Positions 1-8,873 of a DNA stretch of 64,000 nucleotides are shown here, piece after piece (positions within the stretch are counted from its first letter, which is position 1; every line of letters begins with the position of its first letter). The notes beneath the pieces are model-generated. The model was not told the origin of the DNA. It saw only the letters and a list, made by a program, of their open reading frames with translations, and did no database searches. The position numbers and the translations under genes are program-made. The DNA is from Gallionella sp. (lineage in GTDB: Bacteria > Pseudomonadota > Gammaproteobacteria > Burkholderiales > Gallionellaceae), in the NCBI GenBank assembly GCA_028707275.1, contig JAQTUP010000002.1, positions 619,198 through 683,197 on the forward strand. The letters are read 5' to 3'.

Positions 1-1488
1 AGCTCCCAGTCCAAACAACGCACGCAGCTGCGCTCCATCCAGATATTGCTCAACCGTGTCGGCCAGCCGCTCGATATCGGCCTCGCGGCGCGCCTGATAA
101 TCCGGGGTCTTGACGTCGAGCAGTCCTGCCCAGCGCAGCAGCGCATCGGTTGCCGCTACAGATTCAAACAGGCCGTGCAAATAAGTGACTAAAATCTGCC
201 CGTCTCCGGAAATCGCGCCGTCGCTCATGATAGTGCCGTCGTGTTCGAACGACAGCGCAGGATTTTCCAGCGCAGCCCCTGTCGATACCCCCGCGTGTAT
301 TTCATATCCTGCCACCGGCGCATCTTCCAGCGTCAGCACTCCGCTCACATTGCGCAGCTGCTTGTCAGGCGCAAGCGTAGTGCTCAGTTCCAGCCATCCC
401 AACCCGACACTGCTGCCAGAGCCCCCCTCCAGCCCCGTCGGGTCGTGAATGAATCGCCCCAGCATCTGCATCCCGCCACAGATTCCGATCAGACGGCCAC
501 CATAGCGCAGATGACGCTGTATCGCAACCTCCCAACCGGCTGTGCGCAAGCTTTCCAGATCAGTGCGCACCGACTTGCTGCCCGGCAGAATAATCAAGTC
601 AGCCGCAGGGATAGCCTCGCCCATCGCAACGAAGCTGAAATCTATCTGCGGATGCAGGCGCAGCGGATCGAAATCGGTGTGATTGCTGATGTGCGGCAAG
701 ACAGGCACAATGACACGCAACTGGCTTGGGCTCCCTCCCCCATTTATGGGGGAGGGTTGAGGAGAGGGCGGCACTGCATCCTCAGCCTCCAGATGCAGTC
801 CGTGCAGATAGGGCAACACACCGATCACAGGCTTGCCTGTGTACTGTTCCAGCCAGTCAAGACCGGGTTGCAACAGGGCGATATCGCCCCTGAAGCGGTT
901 AATCACAAACCCCTTGATCCGCGCCTGTTCACTCATCGAGAGCAGCGCCAGCGTGCCTGCCAGATGCGCGAACACGCCGCCTTTGTCGATGTCGGCGATC
1001 AGAATGACAGGACAATCCACCGCTTCGGCAAACCCCATATTGGCGATGTCGCCCTCGCGCAAATTGATTTCGGCAGGGCTGCCTGCCCCCTCGACGACGA
1101 TGACTGGGTATTGAGCGCAGAGGCGCCGGTGTGATGCCAGCACCGCAGCACGCGCAGTGCTTTTATAATGGTGATATTCTGACGCCTCCATGTTACCGAT
1201 GGCGCGCCCGTGTATGATGACCTGCGCGCCGGTGTCGCTGTTGGGTTTGAGCAATACCGGATTCATGTCGGTGTGAGGTGCAAGCCTTGACGCCTGCGCC
1301 TGTACCGCCTGAGCGCGACCTATCTCGCCGCCCTCTTTCGTGACCGCGCTGTTGAGCGCCATGTTCTGCGGCTTGAAGGGTGCGACCGAAATCCCCTTGC
1401 GAACCAGATAACGGCAGAGCGCTGCAACCAGCGTGCTCTTGCCCGCATCGGACGTTGTACCCTGCACCATCACGGTGACGCTTTTCAT
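1..1488 (-). CDS. cobQ: cobyric acid synthase CobQ (3' end outside window)
   Basis: Amidates adenosylcobyrinic acid a,c-diamide at four side chains with glutamine and ATP, giving cobyric acid. The start ATG (1486-1488) overlaps the cobD stop as ATGA. Residues 10-19 ([10 protein letters not shown]) form the P-loop-like nucleotide site of the dethiobiotin-synthetase fold. The class I glutaminase nucleophile is Cys337 in GICGGM, and a late YLHGLF carries the probable catalytic His. All 496 codons to the window edge are open, close to the usual 480-500 residues, so only the last few residues and the stop are missing. Oddity: a palindromic repeat at 731-768 is read through in frame between the synthetase domain and the [10 protein letters not shown] segment, adding a Pro/Ser/Gly-rich loop. 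Last gene of the B12 operon within the window. Confidence 0.95.
   Translation of the reverse strand, partial: MKSVTVMVQGTTSDAGKSTLVAALCRYLVRKGISVAPFKPQNMALNSAVTKEGGEIGRAQAVQAQASRLAPHTDMNPVLLKPNSDTGAQVIIHGRAIGNMEASEYHHYKSTARAAVLASHRRLCAQYPVIVVEGAGSPAEINLREGDIANMGFAEAVDCPVILIADIDKGGVFAHLAGTLALLSMSEQARIKGFVINRFRGDIALLQPGLDWLEQYTGKPVIGVLPYLHGLHLEAEDAVPPSPQPSPINGGGSPSQLRVIVPVLPHISNHTDFDPLRLHPQIDFSFVAMGEAIPAADLIILPGSKSVRTDLESLRTAGWEVAIQRHLRYGGRLIGICGGMQMLGRFIHDPTGLEGGSGSSVGLGWLELSTTLAPDKQLRNVSGVLTLEDAPVAGYEIHAGVSTGAALENPALSFEHDGTIMSDGAISGDGQILVTYLHGLFESVAATDALLRWAGLLDVKTPDYQARREADIERLADTVEQYLDGAQLRALFGLGA
731..768. repeat. REP-like palindrome inserted in frame in cobQ
   Basis: The stem CCCTCCCCCAT (733-743) pairs with ATGGGGGAGGG (746-756), followed by a short G-rich tail. 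Read on the cobQ strand it encodes a [13 protein letters not shown]-type stretch and keeps the frame. The same kind of palindrome recurs at 20341, 25941, around 34600 and around 54750, so it is a dispersed element, not a CobQ feature. Confidence 0.75.
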
Positions 1489-2459
1489 CGTTGAATATCC
1501 CCCAAGGCGGCATCCAGCCGCGCCCACTGCGCCTCACCGAATGGCAAACCAAAACGCAAGCTGGCGGGCATATCGAACAGGCGAGTCAGGATACCCTGTT
1601 GCGCCAGACGCTGATGAATAATCAGCGCATCCTCGCAGCATACCCACTGAAACAGGCTGTTGCTGCCAACAGGCGGCAGGCCGTGCCGGATAAGCATCTC
1701 CGACAAACGACGACTTGCCAGCTGCAAGCTCTGGCGGGCACTTGTCTGCCAGGCAACATCAAGCATGGCGAGCTTCACCACATACCGGGAAGGCGCAGCT
1801 ATCGGCCAGGGACCCAGCAGCTCGGCCAAGGGTTGCAGCACATCCTCTGTCGCCAATACAAAGCCCGCGCGCGCGCCTGCCAGACCGAAGAATTTACCCG
1901 GTGAGCGCAACACGATTAAGCCCGCGCGCGGACAAAACGGTGCGAGACTGTGTTCGGGTGTGGCATCCATGAAGGCTTCATCCACCACCAACCAGCCACC
2001 GCGTGCGGCCAGCCTTGCATGCAGTGAAAGCAATTCTTCGACGGCATACCGCTTAGCCGTCGGATTATTCGGGTTAACGATGACCAGCACATCGGCGTCC
2101 GAATGCAACAGATCGGCGTCAGCCATGCGCAGGACATCATGTCCCTGCCAGGCGCGAGCATGCTCCGCGTAAGCTGTCACGGCCATCGACACCAGGCTGT
2201 GTCGGCGCAGCCCGGGTAAGGCCTGAATCGCCGCCTGTGAACCTGCGACCGGCAGCAATCGTGCCGAACCATAAAAAAGTGAAGCCGCCTCTGCCAGACC
2301 GTCATCGTCCTGCGGCAGGGCTTGCCAGATGCGGGCGGGTATTTCAGGCGTCCTCCAGCCGTCAGGATTGATGCCGGTGGATAAATCCAGCCAGCGGCTT
2401 TCCGGGATGCCGTAGCGCGCGGCGGCCGCGCGCACGCGACCGCCGTGTTCAAGCGCCAT
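1485..2459 (-). CDS. cobD: L-threonine-O-3-phosphate decarboxylase
   Basis: PLP enzyme that makes (R)-1-aminopropan-2-ol phosphate, the linker of the cobalamin nucleotide loop. The fold-type I aminotransferase pattern is clear over 324 residues: an N-terminal [12 protein letters not shown] segment typical of CobD/CobC, a VNPNNPT motif, VVDEAFMD with the cofactor-contacting Asp, and [14 protein letters not shown] with the Schiff-base Lys. It overlaps cbiB by 11 bases upstream and cobQ by 4 bases downstream, so translation is probably coupled. Naming differs: it is CobD in Salmonella nomenclature and is often annotated CobC elsewhere. Confidence 0.93.
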   Translation of the reverse strand: MALEHGGRVRAAAARYGIPESRWLDLSTGINPDGWRTPEIPARIWQALPQDDDGLAEAASLFYGSARLLPVAGSQAAIQALPGLRRHSLVSMAVTAYAEHARAWQGHDVLRMADADLLHSDADVLVIVNPNNPTAKRYAVEELLSLHARLAARGGWLVVDEAFMDATPEHSLAPFCPRAGLIVLRSPGKFFGLAGARAGFVLATEDVLQPLAELLGPWPIAAPSRYVVKLAMLDVAWQTSARQSLQLASRRLSEMLIRHGLPPVGSNSLFQWVCCEDALIIHQRLAQQGILTRLFDMPASLRFGLPFGEAQWARLDAALGDIQR

Positions 2460-3384
2460 GTTTAAATCCTTCGATCAACAGTGCACCGGTGCAAATGACG
2501 ACCAGCCAGAGGCAAAGGGCGTGCTGCACCAGGCGCACCGCGCGCGCGATATCGGCGCGACAGGGCGGCCTGCCGCAGCCGAGCATTGGGCGCTGTTCGA
2601 TTTTTCCGTGATAGATCGCAGCCCCGCCCAGCACCACGTGCAATGCACCCGCCCCCGCTGCCATCACGGGTCCTGCATTCGGGCTGTCCCAGGCTGGCGC
2701 CTGCTGCCGCCAGCACTGCAACGCCTCCCGGGTATGTCCCAGCAGGCTGTAGCTTAACGCGGTTAGGCGAGCCGGCAGGTAATTGAGCGCATCATCGAGG
2801 CGCGCTGCCGCCCAGCCGAATTTATTGTAACGCTCGTTGCGATAACCCCACATTGCATCCAGTGTGTTGCTCAGCCGGTACAACACCACGCCCGGCAAAC
2901 CTGCAACGGCAAACCAGAACAGCGCGGCAAAAATCGCATCGTTACCGTTTTCCAGCACCGACTCCACCGTGGCGCGCGATATCCCCTCCTCGTCCAATTG
3001 CGATGTGTCGCGGCTGACCATCATGCCCACCGCCATTCTGGCCGATGACAGATCGTTGTCCGAAAAAGCCGCTGCCACCCGCCACGCATGTTCTGCCAGA
3101 CTACGCGGCGCAATCGCAAAATACAGCCCAATAACCGAAAACAGTAAACCGTAAACTTTAATTTGTTGCAACAGATTAGCCAGAAAAACCAGGGGGATCA
3201 GCATGATGCATACAGACAACACGCCGCTTAAGTAACTTGCGCGATAGCAGCGCTTTTCGATGAATTTTGTCATGCGGCCGAATCCTGCCAGCGGATGAAA
3301 TCGATGAGGCTCACCCAGCAGGCGATCGAGCAATACCGCCGCCAGCAGCGGCACGGACAGAGAATTGAGCAACGATGCCATCAT
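2449..3384 (-). CDS. cbiB: adenosylcobinamide-phosphate synthase CbiB
   Basis: Integral membrane enzyme that joins the aminopropanol (phosphate) arm to cobyric acid. Recognised by the N-terminal DRLLGEPHRFHPLAGFGR segment, the SRDTSQLDEEGISRATVES motif, the ENGNDAIFAALFW segment and RLDDALNYLPARL, in family order over about 311 residues with several hydrophobic helices. An upstream ATG at 3399 exists, but the ATG at 3384 overlaps the bluB stop as ATGA, the spacing used throughout this operon, so I chose it. Its product is acted on next by nucleotide-loop enzymes (CobU/CobS/CobT) that are not in the window. Confidence 0.93.
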   Translation of the reverse strand: MMASLLNSLSVPLLAAVLLDRLLGEPHRFHPLAGFGRMTKFIEKRCYRASYLSGVLSVCIMLIPLVFLANLLQQIKVYGLLFSVIGLYFAIAPRSLAEHAWRVAAAFSDNDLSSARMAVGMMVSRDTSQLDEEGISRATVESVLENGNDAIFAALFWFAVAGLPGVVLYRLSNTLDAMWGYRNERYNKFGWAAARLDDALNYLPARLTALSYSLLGHTREALQCWRQQAPAWDSPNAGPVMAAGAGALHVVLGGAAIYHGKIEQRPMLGCGRPPCRADIARAVRLVQHALCLWLVVICTGALLIEGFKHGA

Positions 3385-4040
3385 TCCTTGTCCCGGCATT
3401 CCCAGCTATTTTCAAACAACATCTCGCTCAAGGCTTGCGGGCTGCGCCAGCCTTCCAGTTGCAACATCGGCGCGGTGTAAAACGCGTCGACCTGCCCCAG
3501 GCACAATATCGCGACAGGCTTGCCGCCTGCCGGAATATTCAGCAGTGTGGCCAGCGCCGCCGGGTCAAACAGCGACACCCAGCCCATACCCAGCCCTTCG
3601 GCGCGCGCGGCCAGCCACATGTTCTGGATCGCACAGGCAACCGATGCCAGATCCATTTCCGGCAAGGTACGACGACCAAAAACATGCGCATCCCGCTGAT
3701 CCATCAGGGCGGCGACCCACAACTCGGCGCAATCTCTCACCCCTTCTACTTTCAGTTGCAAAAATTGCGCATCGCGGCAGCCTAACGCTGCTGCCGTCAA
3801 ACGCCGCTCGGCGTCCACCAGCGCAAAAATCTGCTCTCGCAGCGCCGCATTGCTGATGCGAATAAAACGCCAGGGTTGCATCAGCCCGACACTGGGCGCC
3901 TGATGCGCGGCGTGCAGCACGCGCTGCAAAATTTCGGCAGGAACAGGAGCGCGGCTAAAGTGGCGCATATCGCGCCGCTCGGCGATCACACGATAGATGG
4001 CGGCCCTGTCACTCTCGGAATAGCGGTGCGGCAAACTCAT
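3381..4040 (-). CDS. bluB: 5,6-dimethylbenzimidazole synthase BluB
   Basis: Flavin-destructase that converts reduced FMN and oxygen to 5,6-dimethylbenzimidazole, the lower ligand of B12. The 219-residue protein has the nitroreductase-like BluB pattern: ERRDMRHF near residue 22, HQAPSVGLMQPWRF around residues 45-58 and GLGMGWVSLFDP near residues 140-155. Its presence implies that the organism makes true cobalamin under oxic conditions. It starts within the cbiA stop (ATGA, 4037-4040), and the cbiB start overlaps its own stop. Confidence 0.95.
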   Translation of the reverse strand: MSLPHRYSESDRAAIYRVIAERRDMRHFSRAPVPAEILQRVLHAAHQAPSVGLMQPWRFIRISNAALREQIFALVDAERRLTAAALGCRDAQFLQLKVEGVRDCAELWVAALMDQRDAHVFGRRTLPEMDLASVACAIQNMWLAARAEGLGMGWVSLFDPAALATLLNIPAGGKPVAILCLGQVDAFYTAPMLQLEGWRSPQALSEMLFENSWECRDKE

Positions 4041-5332
4041 GGCAAAAACAGCTGCGCCACCGCATGCGGGTTAGAGGGAAAATACAAGTGGAGATACGAG
4101 GCCGTCAGACGAAGCTGTTGATACACCGCTTCTGCCGTTGGGCTGCCGTTAGGACAGACGCCGCGCGCAACAGGGGGCAACTCCGTGACCATACTGGAAT
4201 AATGAAAAGTATGGCCGCGTAATTCGCCCTGCGGCAATGCCACGCTCTGCAGCGCCAGAGCGCTCAGGCGAGGGCGCATCACGGCGTCTCCCTTTAGCAA
4301 GCCAAGAAAATTCCCGACGTTTCCTTGCGCATCGGTGAGCGATTTTAACGCATACAACATGCCGCCGCACTCGGCCAGAATCGGCTTGCCCGCCGCGTAA
4401 TGAGAGCGGATCTCGGTGAGCATGGCCGTGTTTTCGGCCAGTTTTTTCAAGTGCAATTCCGGATAACCACCGGGCAGATAAAGACTGTCTGCCTGCGGCA
4501 GCACACTGTCATTTAACGGCGAAAAAAAACGAAGCTCGGCTCCCATGGCTTCGAGCACATCCAAATTAGCGCGATACAAAAATGAAAATGCCGCGTCCAT
4601 CGCTACCGCAATTTTCACCCCCGCCAACTCGCATCTGATGTCAGCATCAGCTAAAGGCAGGGAAAATTCCACAGCGGGGGGCAAATTCGTCTCGCACTGC
4701 TCGGCCCATAATTTGGCTGCCTGCGCGATACGCTGATCAATATCAGGTAATTCCGCCGCCGGCAACAATCCCAGATGCCGCTCCGGCAGGCTGATCTGGG
4801 CGCTGCGTGGCAAAGCGCCACAGAATTTCAACGTGACAGGCAGGCGTTCGGTGAGCATTTTCACATGAAGGGCACTGCCTGTGCGGTTGGCCACCACACC
4901 ATAAAATGGCAGCGCGGCATCGAGTCGCGACAAACCATATGCCATGGCGGCAAAGCTCTGAGCCATCGCGCCGGCATCAATCACCGCCAAAACAGGAATA
5001 CCAAACCGTTTGGCGACATCCGCACTGCAAGGATTCCCGTCAAACAACCCCATCACTCCTTCGACGAGAATCAGGTCGGCCTCCTCAGCTGCGCGGTAGA
5101 GCAGCTCGCGACAGTGCGCCTCGCCGCCCATCCATAAGTCGAGCTGATATACAGGATGGCCGCAGGCCTGTTCAAGGATAGTCGGATCGATGAAATCCGC
5201 CCCCGTTTTAAACACGCGCACCACTCGCCCCAGACTGCGATGGTAAGCGGCGAGTGCCGCCGTGACGGTGGTTTTACCCTGACCGGAAGCGGGCGCACTG
5301 ATCAGCAGCGCGGGACAATAACGAGAATTCAT
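4037..5332 (-). CDS. cbiA: cobyrinic acid a,c-diamide synthase CbiA/CobB
   Basis: Glutamine- and ATP-dependent amidation of side chains a and c of the corrin ring. From the chosen start (MNSRYCPALLISAPASG) the P-loop ASGQGKTT lies at residues 14-21, EGVMGLFDG follows, and the C-terminal glutaminase domain shows LPGGYPELH and the nucleophile Cys in LAECGGMLY. An upstream start at 5392 would lie deep inside cobO and adds an unconserved 20-residue extension; the ATG at 5332 sits just after the cobO stop, so I prefer it. About 431 residues, normal for the family. Confidence 0.94.
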   Translation of the reverse strand: MNSRYCPALLISAPASGQGKTTVTAALAAYHRSLGRVVRVFKTGADFIDPTILEQACGHPVYQLDLWMGGEAHCRELLYRAAEEADLILVEGVMGLFDGNPCSADVAKRFGIPVLAVIDAGAMAQSFAAMAYGLSRLDAALPFYGVVANRTGSALHVKMLTERLPVTLKFCGALPRSAQISLPERHLGLLPAAELPDIDQRIAQAAKLWAEQCETNLPPAVEFSLPLADADIRCELAGVKIAVAMDAAFSFLYRANLDVLEAMGAELRFFSPLNDSVLPQADSLYLPGGYPELHLKKLAENTAMLTEIRSHYAAGKPILAECGGMLYALKSLTDAQGNVGNFLGLLKGDAVMRPRLSALALQSVALPQGELRGHTFHYSSMVTELPPVARGVCPNGSPTAEAVYQQLRLTASYLHLYFPSNPHAVAQLFLP

Positions 5333-5333
5333 G

Positions 5334-5933
5334 CTACAGATCGATGCCCGGCTGGGCGCGTACGCCTGCGCGGTACGCGTGTTTGACGTCACGGATTTCG
5401 CTCACCGTATCGGCTATTTCCAGCAGACAATCAGGCGCGGCACGCCCTGTGATGACCACATGCTGCATGGGCGGGCGCGATGCCAGATCCCGGCATACCT
5501 GATCCGCGTCAAGATAACCGTAATTGAGCAAATAGGTCAGTTCATCCAACACCACAAGATGCAGCGTGTCGTCGCTCAACAGAGCCTTTGCTACATCCCA
5601 TCCGCGTTTTGCCGTGGCGATATCCGCATCAAGATTTTGTGTATCCCAGGTAAAACCATCGCCCAGCACATGCCACTGCACGCCGGGCTGATCGCCTAAA
5701 AAGCGCTCTTCCCCCGTATCGCGACGGCTCTTGAGAAATTGCGCCACGCCCGCCTTGTAACCATAACCCAGCGTACGCGCAACCATGCCAAAGGCAGAAC
5801 TGGATTTACCCTTGCCATTGCCGGTCAGCACTAACAACAGCCCCTTATCCTGGTCGGCACGGGCGATCGCCGCATCCACCACGGATTTTTTTCGCACCAT
5901 ACGCAGGCTGTGTTGTTCGCTGTTATCCGGCAT
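5334..5933 (-). CDS. cobO: cob(I)yrinic acid a,c-diamide adenosyltransferase
   Basis: Transfers the 5'-deoxyadenosyl group of ATP to Co(I) corrinoids, both in synthesis and in salvage. Family landmarks are the P-loop GNGKGKSSSAFGMVART, QFLKSRRDTGEERFL, LVVLDELTYLLNYGYL and VVITGRAAP. The ATG at 5933 is preferred over a GTG at 5951; both lie within the 3' end of the upstream membrane-protein gene, so the genes overlap by about 11-29 bases. The C-terminal DVKHAYRAGVRAQPGIDL matches the usual ending of BtuR/CobA/CobO enzymes. Confidence 0.93.
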   Translation of the reverse strand: MPDNSEQHSLRMVRKKSVVDAAIARADQDKGLLLVLTGNGKGKSSSAFGMVARTLGYGYKAGVAQFLKSRRDTGEERFLGDQPGVQWHVLGDGFTWDTQNLDADIATAKRGWDVAKALLSDDTLHLVVLDELTYLLNYGYLDADQVCRDLASRPPMQHVVITGRAAPDCLLEIADTVSEIRDVKHAYRAGVRAQPGIDL

Positions 5934-6489
5934 GGTTCTCGCGAGCTGCACGCTGAGTAAACAACGCGTACAGCATAACGGCCGGAATCAGGTATATCAC
6001 GGCGCCGGATACATAGGGCACGTAATATTGCGCGATGCGTGCCGCGTACTGGACGATGCTCACCTCGGCAAAACGCCCGGAAAACAGGTAGAACGCGCCG
6101 TTGGAGATGACAAATGCCACGTTAACGGCCACAAGCGAGACAGCCGAGAACATCCCCAGGCTGCGCAGGTTGTTTTGATGAGTCAGCGCGCAGTAACGAC
6201 CGGCAAACCACAGTACGGCATAGGTCGGAATCAAAAAGCCATAGGCGGGTGTCACGCAATAATCGTTAACGCCCAGATGGGTAATCGCAACATAATCAAG
6301 GGCTGCGGCCAAGGTGAGCAACGCGCCGAACAACAGCGGACTGGCCACCAGAAAGCCCGCCAGCAAAAACACCGCCAGCGAAGCATCGGGCAAATGCAGG
6401 CTGCTGCCAAAATGGTGCATGCGGGTGGCGGCCATCAGCGCGATCAACAGGGCGCACAGCGCGAAAGATTTATTCTGTACGATATTCAT
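5923..6489 (-). CDS. integral membrane protein, candidate corrinoid/cobalt-linked transporter
   Basis: An 188-residue protein with about six hydrophobic segments and a short N-terminus. The start at 6489 is fixed by an AAGGAG ribosome-binding site 7 bases upstream; an in-frame codon at 6528 has no such site. It lies between the B12 receptor gene and cobO, behind the B12 riboswitch, so a role in corrinoid or cobalt transport is likely from context. Its size and helix pattern resemble substrate-binding (S) components of ECF transporters, but I see no motif that proves this, and no ECF ATPase or T-component gene is nearby. Function is inferred from position only. Confidence 0.7.
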   Translation of the reverse strand: MNIVQNKSFALCALLIALMAATRMHHFGSSLHLPDASLAVFLLAGFLVASPLLFGALLTLAAALDYVAITHLGVNDYCVTPAYGFLIPTYAVLWFAGRYCALTHQNNLRSLGMFSAVSLVAVNVAFVISNGAFYLFSGRFAEVSIVQYAARIAQYYVPYVSGAVIYLIPAVMLYALFTQRAARENHAG

Positions 6490-6570
6490 TTTGTCACTCC
6501 TTCTTCGTTGAAAATAGAACTCGTCCACCTTATCACAAAGGCAGACGCGTTTCAGCAGACAAAAGTCAGC

Positions 6571-8391
6571 TTATTGCTGGTAGCTCAACCCCACGAACAG
6601 CGTGCGACCCAGGGTATTATATCCGTAGACCTCGGAATAATTACGATTGAACAAATTATCCACGCGAGCGGACAGATTTAAATGCTGATCAATTTGATAG
6701 CGTGCAGTCAGATTTAACAGTTCATAACCGTGCAGCGTATTGACGCCATCCTGGCGCGCACCGCTGTATCTCACCTCAGCCCCCATGTTCCACACACCAA
6801 AATCATGCGAAACTGCGACACTGCCAAATTCTTTGGCGCGACGCGCCAATACCGCGCCCGTCACAGCATTTCGCGGATTTTGAAGCGTAGCGCTGGCCTT
6901 CAAATGATTCGCGCCAAAGTCGCCCGAGTAGCTCAATTCCTGACCGTTAATTCTTGCCTGACTGATATTGGTCACCGTGGTAAACGCGGCATTGAGCGCG
7001 ATCAACTCACTGATTTTATTATCGAAGTACACCGCATCAAGGCGCTGATTATTCGCCGCATAGTGCAGCCCGATCTCTTTGTTTTGCGATCGCTCCGGCT
7101 TCAAATTCGGATTCCCCTGATAACCGAATGCCAATGGCCAGTACATATCATTGAAAGTCGGCGCTTTAAAGGCATTGCTGACACTCGCTGTCGCGCGCCA
7201 ACTGCCTGCAAAGGCAATCCTGTACCCGAGTAAACCTGTGTTTGCCGTGCCGAAATCGGAATAACGATCCTGGCGCAGGTTTAATTGCAACTGATGCGCG
7301 CCGTATTCGCCGACATAGCCGCCCAACAGGCTGTTCACATTGCGTACATTTTGATTAAACAAAACGCTGGACGAAACCCGCTGCCCCAAGCGTTCCACGG
7401 CTAAATTAATCTGTTGACCCTCCGCAATATTAAAATTGTTTTGCCAGACGAACTGGTTATTCTGTGTCTGATAACGCGAGGTCTGCACCGCATTGGTGTA
7501 GTAGCGACTGTCATCCGTACCCCGCGCCAGACGCACTTGACTGTGCCACACCGCACTGAACTGATCCTCTAAAGCCAGTGATAATTTATCGATATTTCCC
7601 AGTACATTGTAAAGGGAAGTTCGAACGCCAAACGCGTTATCTATCGACACATTACCGCGCGTACTGAACAACGAGGCCGACAAGGAATGATCCGCGCCCA
7701 GAGCATGCTGAACCTGAGCTGACAGGCTATTGTTGTCATAGCCATTTTTATTTGGATTGGCTTTAGGAGCCATCTGCGGGTTGAGTGCCGACACGCCGTC
7801 AGTTTTAACGTTGACCACATTCACGCTAAATGAAGTGTCATTCACGTCCCCTGAGAATCCTGCCCCCAGACGCCGCGTGCCGTGACTGCCAGCACCCGCG
7901 CTGGCATTAAAGGCCGACGCACCCTGCCCCCGTTTGGTGAACAACTGAACAACCCCGCCGATCGCTTCCGAACCATACAGACTGCTGACATTCCCGCGCA
8001 CGACCTCGATGCGCTCGATACTGTCGAGCATGATGTGTTCGAGAGCCGTCGCACCTGTCGTAGCAGAATTGATGCGCGTGCCATCGAGCAGTACCAGCAC
8101 CTGCTTTGATTCGGTGCCGCGCAGATAGATGCCGGAGGTCGCACCCAACCCGCCGCTTTGAGCGACTTCAACCCCGGGCAAGGAACGCAGCAGTGTGGGA
8201 ACGTCCGTTGCACCTGTTTTACGTATCTCTTGTTCATTTAATACGGTGGTATCGGCAATCGTCTTGCTCAACGACTGCGGCATACGCGTCGCGGTGACAA
8301 CGATTTCGTCAAGCGTATTGGTTTGAGCGACAGCGAAGACCGGGCAGGTGATCGCGCCGAACAGCGCGATGCTAATAAGTTTTTGATTCAT
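6571..8391 (-). CDS. btuB: TonB-dependent vitamin B12 receptor BtuB
   Basis: Outer-membrane barrel importing cobalamin with TonB energy. The 606-residue product starts with a signal peptide (about residues 1-22, cleavage after AVA), then a TonB box DEIVVTATR, a plug domain (LLRSLPGVEVAQSG, YLRGTESKQVLVLLDG, IERIEVVRG) and a beta-rich barrel to the C-terminus with LFNRNYSEVYGYNTLGR. The ATG at 8391 has an AGGA site 9 bases upstream; an in-frame start at 8496 would lie inside the riboswitch expression region and lacks signal-peptide character. It is the first gene after the cobalamin riboswitch, so high B12 should shut it and probably the whole operon. Confidence 0.95.
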   Translation of the reverse strand: MNQKLISIALFGAITCPVFAVAQTNTLDEIVVTATRMPQSLSKTIADTTVLNEQEIRKTGATDVPTLLRSLPGVEVAQSGGLGATSGIYLRGTESKQVLVLLDGTRINSATTGATALEHIMLDSIERIEVVRGNVSSLYGSEAIGGVVQLFTKRGQGASAFNASAGAGSHGTRRLGAGFSGDVNDTSFSVNVVNVKTDGVSALNPQMAPKANPNKNGYDNNSLSAQVQHALGADHSLSASLFSTRGNVSIDNAFGVRTSLYNVLGNIDKLSLALEDQFSAVWHSQVRLARGTDDSRYYTNAVQTSRYQTQNNQFVWQNNFNIAEGQQINLAVERLGQRVSSSVLFNQNVRNVNSLLGGYVGEYGAHQLQLNLRQDRYSDFGTANTGLLGYRIAFAGSWRATASVSNAFKAPTFNDMYWPLAFGYQGNPNLKPERSQNKEIGLHYAANNQRLDAVYFDNKISELIALNAAFTTVTNISQARINGQELSYSGDFGANHLKASATLQNPRNAVTGAVLARRAKEFGSVAVSHDFGVWNMGAEVRYSGARQDGVNTLHGYELLNLTARYQIDQHLNLSARVDNLFNRNYSEVYGYNTLGRTLFVGLSYQQ

Positions 8392-8434
8392 TGCAATTTC
8401 CTGAGTTAAGCCCCGGCGACCCCGCTGGAGCATT

Positions 8435-8521
8435 AAAAAATCAGAAGAAAAGCGGGCAGCACTTGTATTTTTAAGTGTGTTGTGGAAGGTTGCCACGAAG
8501 CCGCCACCCGCGCCTTCTTCT
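8435..8521 (-). terminator. probable regulated terminator of the B12 riboswitch
   Basis: On the minus strand AGAAGAA (8521-8515) and GCGGGTGGC (8511-8503) pair with GCTGCCCGC (8460-8452) and TTCTTCT (8449-8443), and a run of six T (8440-8435) follows at once. The hairpin lies between the aptamer and btuB, as expected for a transcription-terminating expression platform. Pairing was done by eye. Confidence 0.7.
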
Positions 8522-8534
8522 GTTCATAGGCAAG

Positions 8535-8752
8535 AAGGCCGGTATCCGGGCTCGCAAGTCTTGATTTGTCGCCTTCCCATGATGAATCACAGTGACTTAA
8601 TGACAAATCCGCACTCACTTACCGTTGCGGGGGCAGCTCAGGCTTGGTTGAGCATCGCTGGAGATAAATCCGCATCGCGAATCCACCTGACTTCCAGCGC
8701 AGAACAACGCACCTGCTTCCCGTTTAACATGACTGCAAAGCAGTCTTGCACC
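8535..8752 (-). promoter_or_regulatory. cobalamin riboswitch aptamer
   Basis: Read on the minus strand, the region holds the conserved cobalamin-riboswitch elements in order: AACGGGAAGCAGGTG near the 5' side (about 8725-8710), GCTGCCCCCGCAACGGTAA, a B12 box GTCACTG, GGGAAGGC, and GAGCCCGGATACCGGCC at the 3' side (ending at 8537). It lies about 145 bases upstream of btuB in the correct orientation. Family knowledge: adenosylcobalamin binding turns the downstream genes off. Confidence 0.95.
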
Positions 8753-8837
8753 TTAAAGCTGGGCGCACTTTAACACATGCATCCGGCTCATCGACGCGCT
8801 GCTCTTTAAAATAATGAGTACAATTCCCTGTTGACAT

Positions 8838-8867
8838 TTGACTTTTCTGTGCTTTTCAAACTATATT
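8838..8867 (+). promoter_or_regulatory. sigma-70-like promoter of the zapA operon
   Basis: TTGACT (8838-8843) and TATATT (8862-8867) are 18 bases apart. The expected transcription start, about 7 bases further, falls on the A of the ATG at 8874, so the first mRNA may be leaderless. It is divergent from the B12 operon. Confidence 0.5.
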
Positions 8868-8873
8868 GACCCC

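Noticed and set aside
241-1134. 297-codon plus-strand open frame
   Set aside because: Lies wholly opposite cobQ; composition is that of an antisense shadow of a GC-rich gene, with no family features.
5785-6681. 298-codon plus-strand open frame across cobO, the membrane protein and the btuB end
   Set aside because: Runs antisense to three supported genes; no ribosome-binding site and low-complexity His/Gln-rich sequence.
8433-8618. 61-codon minus-strand frame upstream of btuB
   Set aside because: Overlaps the cobalamin riboswitch and its terminator; these explain the conservation.
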